From NCBI GenBank assembly GCA_949358305.1, contig OX442317.1:1860001-1924000 (forward strand): a DNA stretch of 64,000 nt. The letters run 5' to 3'. Position numbers and translations under genes: made by a program. The notes below the pieces were generated by a model, which saw only the letters and a program-made list of their open reading frames with translations, was not told the origin of the DNA and did not search any database. This DNA is from Strigamia acuminata (taxonomy: Eukaryota; Arthropoda; Chilopoda; Geophilomorpha; Linotaeniidae). This document shows, one piece after another, positions 59,601-64,000 of this stretch; within the stretch, counting starts at the first letter, position 1; every line of letters starts with the position of its first letter.

Positions 59601-62600
59601 GGCAGGCAAAGGGGAGAAATGCAAAATGGGGGTTGTGCAAATGCACTGCTCGAGTGTGCTGCATAAATCTCCTTTCTGCACAAATCTGCAGCCAAAAGTG
59701 TGACAGATTTACATGCGACAGGCGATAAAAATGTGCATTTGAATTTTTCCACTTTTTTTTACCAATTGGGTGATGGGCCTGATGGGGTCAATATCGAAAA
59801 AGGGGTTAAAAGTGATGTGGGGGTGTGCTGGATACTTAGATAAATTTATAGGTAAAATTTAGAAGAAAAAAATATTTTTTTTTTATATATTTATTTTTTT
59901 TTTTTATAATTTTTTTTTTTTGGTGTTGTGATGGGCTGATGTTGTTAGAGAATCTATTAGGTTTGGATGTTATTAGGAAAGTTGTTCAATCTGTCAGTGG
60001 ACCATATCATTCATCTTAATCGCTCTTTTTGCTAAAAATGAGTCTGATAGAGCAAATACTGACAAAACCATAAGAGAGGGATGACATGACAAATGGTCAG
60101 TTGGATCTGTTTGCAATCGGACAATACCGAGTTGTAAGTTGAACAAACCCCAACCCCTCAACACGAACCCTCCTCCTTCGTATCCCCCCATCCTTTAGTC
60201 CACTCATTTTGCTCTGCCCCCGCGATTGTGTGAATGATGGTTGTGTTGTTAATGAATGAAGACATTGGCGCCTTTGCCATCAATTATTTGTCAAAGGTTT
60301 TCTATATATTGGAAAAGAACAAATTGAGTTGCTTTGACCCCTGGATACTCGAAAGGGTGAATAATTTGGGTTTGGTGGAGGGGAAATTGGTGAAAATTTG
60401 GTGTAAATTTTTTTTTTTTAATGTGTGTGTGGGGGGTGTTGGAATAGTGTGATTTGCTGATGGAAATGTAACAGGAGTGTGCAGTAGAAAGACAGGCAAC
60501 TGTCATTATGTGCTATTCCTGTTTTGCCAAGCAGAGCAATCAATAAAAGATGAGTGCATGCAAATCGGTTTTTGGCTGAGGCCCAGGTGAAGGGGAAAAA
60601 ATATAAAATTTCACCGTTTTTTTTTGTGTTTTGTTTAAGATTTGGATAAAATAAAAGGAAAGAAATTGGAATTTATGAATAATGATGACACTTGTTACGT
60701 ATTTTATTTTTCTCATTATTTTTGAGGAAAAAAAAAATTGATTCACTTGGTGGAATTCCCAGGGTGCGAAATTATGTCTTGTCAAGCACCCATAGCTGTG
60801 CTTGGGTGATAAATCTTAAGCGCCCCCTTGTGGATAAATTACTTTATTTTTTTTTTCCGGTGGCCAACATCAATAGTGTTGTGCGAATGTATTTGCATCA
60901 ATTACAATGACCTATTCAGACGCTTTCTCTTAGCATTTTTCTTGTTGTCAGGTGGGAACATTAAATCAAACGCGAAATGTAATCACCAAATTCTCCATTT
61001 TGAAAATAAAATTGTAATTTTTTTTTTCTAAAATAGTATTCTAAAGCGGGCGAGACATACATAAAACAACACGTTGTTTAAATGAGCGGTGTTAAAGGGT
61101 TAAAACGTGAAAGAAATGCGTTGAGATTTAACAAACATTTGAAACTTAATCTTTTTGTTTTTAAACTTTGCCTCGTATTTCTCGTATAATAGCATCCCAT
61201 AAAATGTGTGAGAAGAGGAAGAAGGTGAAAAAGTCCAAAAGTCAATTTCCATGAGACTTAGGGAGCCTGTTGGCATTAAAAATCCAGCCGAGTCGACAAT
61301 TTGTGATTTATGCGTGCAAATTAAGCGACTATGTCCATGCATCAGGGCGCACACGGGGGATTTCTTTCCTCCCTCGAGCATCTCGAGTGCAATGGTGGGG
61401 TGGCGAACGAAGGAAAAGTTGACTCTGCTATTGCCACGGTATTTCTATCCTCGGGCGCACGTGGCAATTCGTTTGCCGGAAGCAGCAAGCATAACCAAGC
61501 GAGAGCACAGCTCGCATGATGGAATTTGTCCCTGGAGATGGGAGGGCGGGCAAAACGGGTCAGTTTGAGTCCACTCGGTGTCACGGGTCCGAGGGAGGGG
61601 ATTTTGATGAGACCCGCGAGAACTGTTGCAATAGGCACGCGAGAAAAGGGCTGATTTAGGCCGGACACAGCGGATGAACACTACGAGCCAGGTGTGATGA
61701 TATTTTGTTATTTCCACGCGCAACCATTTGGTTCGCTCGGTTGACATTTTGCATTTTTCCCGCTCCCGAATGGTCACTGGGGATGTTTTATAGAGAGGAG
61801 AGAATAATGGAGTTTATAAAATGGGACATTAAGTTTGTGAAAAATTATTTTAGAAAAATATAATTTTTTTTTAGGAGGGGGGGATGGGGGTGGGGAATAA
61901 AAGTGGTTGTCGCGAGTTTAGAACTAATTTTCAACTGTGCACACACACATACTTCACTCTTGGGAAATAAAGGGAAAAGGAATAAAGAAATGTGGGAAAT
62001 GGAAAAGATTATTTTAAATTAAAAAAAAAATATATATATATTATATATTTAGGGGGGGGGATAATTTTTTTTTGTTCTTTATTTTGCGTCGAATTGTCGT
62101 TTTGTGTCGTTTTCGAGTCGAAATGAAGTGGGGAAAATTAAAACCAATTTGGCGTTTACACACATTGAAGTAATAGCATTTCGTCGGGTGCATTTGAATT
62201 CCCGCAGTGCATTTTTCTTTTATTACACCGCTACTATACTTCTTATTAGGATTTTTTTTTTCGTCCGCCTCCTTTTTTGCGTATATATACGCATTCCGTC
62301 GACGGAATAGAGTGCTAACGGAACTCGTTTCACGTAACGACCCCTCTGTGGCCGGCGAATCGGGCCTGCAGCTCATCTGTCTCAGACCACGATGCAGATG
62401 CCCCCTGTACTAAACCTTCGTAACCCCTGCTTCAATATTCACCCCATTCGTTTTTATTTTTTGGCTTTATGGCGAGATTGTACGCGGGTACGGACAAAAT
62501 GCGATAATTAACGGATTAAGGCGAATTAAAGGGGAGCTGAGGGGTCAGTGAATTTTTTTTTTTCAAAATTTTCTATTTTATTTTTTATTTTAAAAATGGC

Positions 62601-62765
62601 CGCGGTGCCGGTGTATTTCAGGTAAGAGGTCTCTTCCATTTATCAGAAGACCAGACCGGCGTTGAACGAGGTGCTTTACTCTTAAAAGCCCCGTGTTGAT
62701 GCTTGAGAGGAAAAAAAGTTGTCCCATAAATTATAATATCCATATCTCCATTAATTTGCCGCGGG

Positions 62766-62785
62766 TATAAATGACGTCACATTGG
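62766..62785 (+). promoter_or_regulatory. TATA-like / CRE / inverted CCAAT cluster
   Basis: TATAAAT, the palindromic CRE TGACGTCA (62772-62779) and ATTGG occur within 20 bp. A short ATG frame of 21 codons starts about 40 bp downstream. It could be a small promoter, but a chance juxtaposition is equally possible. Confidence 0.25.
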
Positions 62786-63364
62786 AAACTTCGCTACAAC
62801 AACATGGCGTTCAATGCACTGCACACTGTAGCGAGTTTTTTCTGCCTTGGATTCCGCCTATTAAGTTAATGCGGACTGACTACAATGATGATGATGATAT
62901 ATACATGTATATAAAGAAAATGGTAGGCACTCGAGGTTCCACGAAGCAAAGAGTGTAAAAAGCATGACTAGATAGCTTCAAATAGCAGTGCTAATTGCTC
63001 TCACATGCTGATCATTAAGTTTGGACGCCATTCTTGGGTGACATCGAGATACAGATAGCGAGTGTAAATGGATACATGTGCGTTGGTTTATATCGTGTCG
63101 TGATGTCGATTTTTTTTGTTTTGCGATTTTTTTTCTTCTTTTTTTCTAATGATATGTTGAGTGAAAAGGGTTAAAAAGAAGGGTTAACATTCTCACGGAC
63201 GATGATTATGGTGATTTGTTGTTTATTTGCGAGTGTGGTTTCGCTGGGATGTAATGAGTTGGTTATATGTCATTGCGACATTTGAGGAAAACAAACTGGA
63301 AACGAGAAATTATATACTCGTGTCTTTAATTTATCGTAGTTTGCGTTTGTTGGGTCCGGGAAGA

Positions 63365-63400
<36 letters not shown>

Positions 63401-64000
63401 GAGTTTGTGGGAAAAGTGTCTCATGGAGGGAAAGTTTGGGAGATGACAAGAAGGACCGCTTGTGCGTAATATCCGTAGACGAGCATGGGAACAGGTTGAA
63501 CTGAGGGTCAAAGGCTCACCTGTGCCGTGCACTGGGGGGCTCTCTGTAATTACCTGCCTCGTCTTGTCGCGCACCTGACGTGAGCAAAAGTTTAGTGCCG
63601 TTTACTGATGATGCAGGTCGTGGGAAAAAATTCGAAACGTTGTGCTATAATGTGATGACTGATACGGCCGCCATTTTAATGAATTTCTTGTTTTTAATGA
63701 GTGACAATTAGCCCGAGTTTTTATGTTTTTCCAGCGGTGATAAATATAAGTGAAATGACAAACACGAAAGATCCATTTCCATTGAAAAAATACGAAAATT
63801 AAAAAAAGTGGGAAATTTTTCCCATTTTCCCCAAGGAACTTGAAAAGGGTTGATATATATATACAAATAAAACGACATGGGCGCCACACAGCCATGTCTT
63901 GGGTGTAAACTGTTTAGATTAGTAGTTATTTTAAGCTTAGGTTTGACTGACTCGACCTATATCTCATTTTTTGTGTCTTGATAGCATTTTTTCTATTTTT

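Larger units (their letters stand above)
48271..64000 (-). other. probable large upstream intron of the basonuclin-family gene
   Basis: No exon on the minus strand between 48.3 and 64 kb matches the expected Cys-rich upstream segment, so at least 15.7 kb is probably intron (or 5' flank if the start differs). Content: a GA-rich microsatellite (48803-48843), (TTA)n at 56.62-56.64 kb, poly-T runs (for example 63.37-63.40 kb), three TGACGTCA sites, an X-box at 54657, and GC-richer islands at 53.0-53.2, 54.1-54.8 and 61.2-61.8 kb. Many short open frames occur, none recognisable. Confidence 0.6.

Overview
The window is eukaryotic nuclear DNA, most likely from an insect. Coding exons interrupted by short GT-AG introns (about 55-80 bp, with a few longer ones) encode four recognisable animal gene families. 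Non-coding sequence is AT-rich and full of homopolymers and microsatellites. A beetle-like holometabolan would fit the gene content and small introns, but the species cannot be fixed from sequence alone. There is nothing bacterial here: no operons, ribosome binding sites or CRISPR arrays. LEFT CLUSTER (1-5.7 kb), gene-dense: the 5' end of a secreted GH20 beta-N-acetylhexosaminidase (minus strand, running off the left edge); a complete two-exon Nudix Ap4A hydrolase of the NUDT2 type (minus strand); and a complete 12-exon gene for the large subunit of chromatin assembly factor 1 (CAF-1 p150/p180, plus strand). NUDT2 and CAF-1 are head to head and share a promoter gap of about 190 bp that contains an E2F-like site. 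Introns 3, 7 and 9 of the CAF-1 gene each carry a copy of what reads as one C/D-box snoRNA (7-bp terminal stem, C, D', C' and D boxes, two identical guide segments). This is the most interesting signal in the window. MIDDLE (5.7-41 kb): a gene-poor stretch in which I find no convincing exon. It holds a 249-bp Tc1/mariner-type MITE (12.6 kb), a 366-bp inverted-repeat element with an internal 21-bp tandem array (27 kb), a 30-bp minisatellite (37 kb), a 209-bp hAT-type MITE (39.6 kb), and several candidate regulatory patches: six CACCTG E-boxes within 370 bp at 20.2-20.6 kb, an NRF-1-type palindrome at 25.3 kb, a CpG-rich patch with paired inverted CCAAT boxes at 28-29 kb, and a perfect RFX X-box at 32.7 kb. 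RIGHT (41-64 kb): the two 3'-most coding exons of a basonuclin/disconnected-family zinc-finger transcription factor on the minus strand. One very large last exon (996 codons, three separated C2H2 finger pairs) and one upstream exon (the conserved basonuclin N-terminal domain) are separated by a 3.2-kb intron. The gene's 5' exons are not seen, so 48.3-64 kb is best read as its upstream intron. A gene-poor region next to such a developmental regulator is a natural place for cis-regulatory elements, but that role is inferred, not shown.
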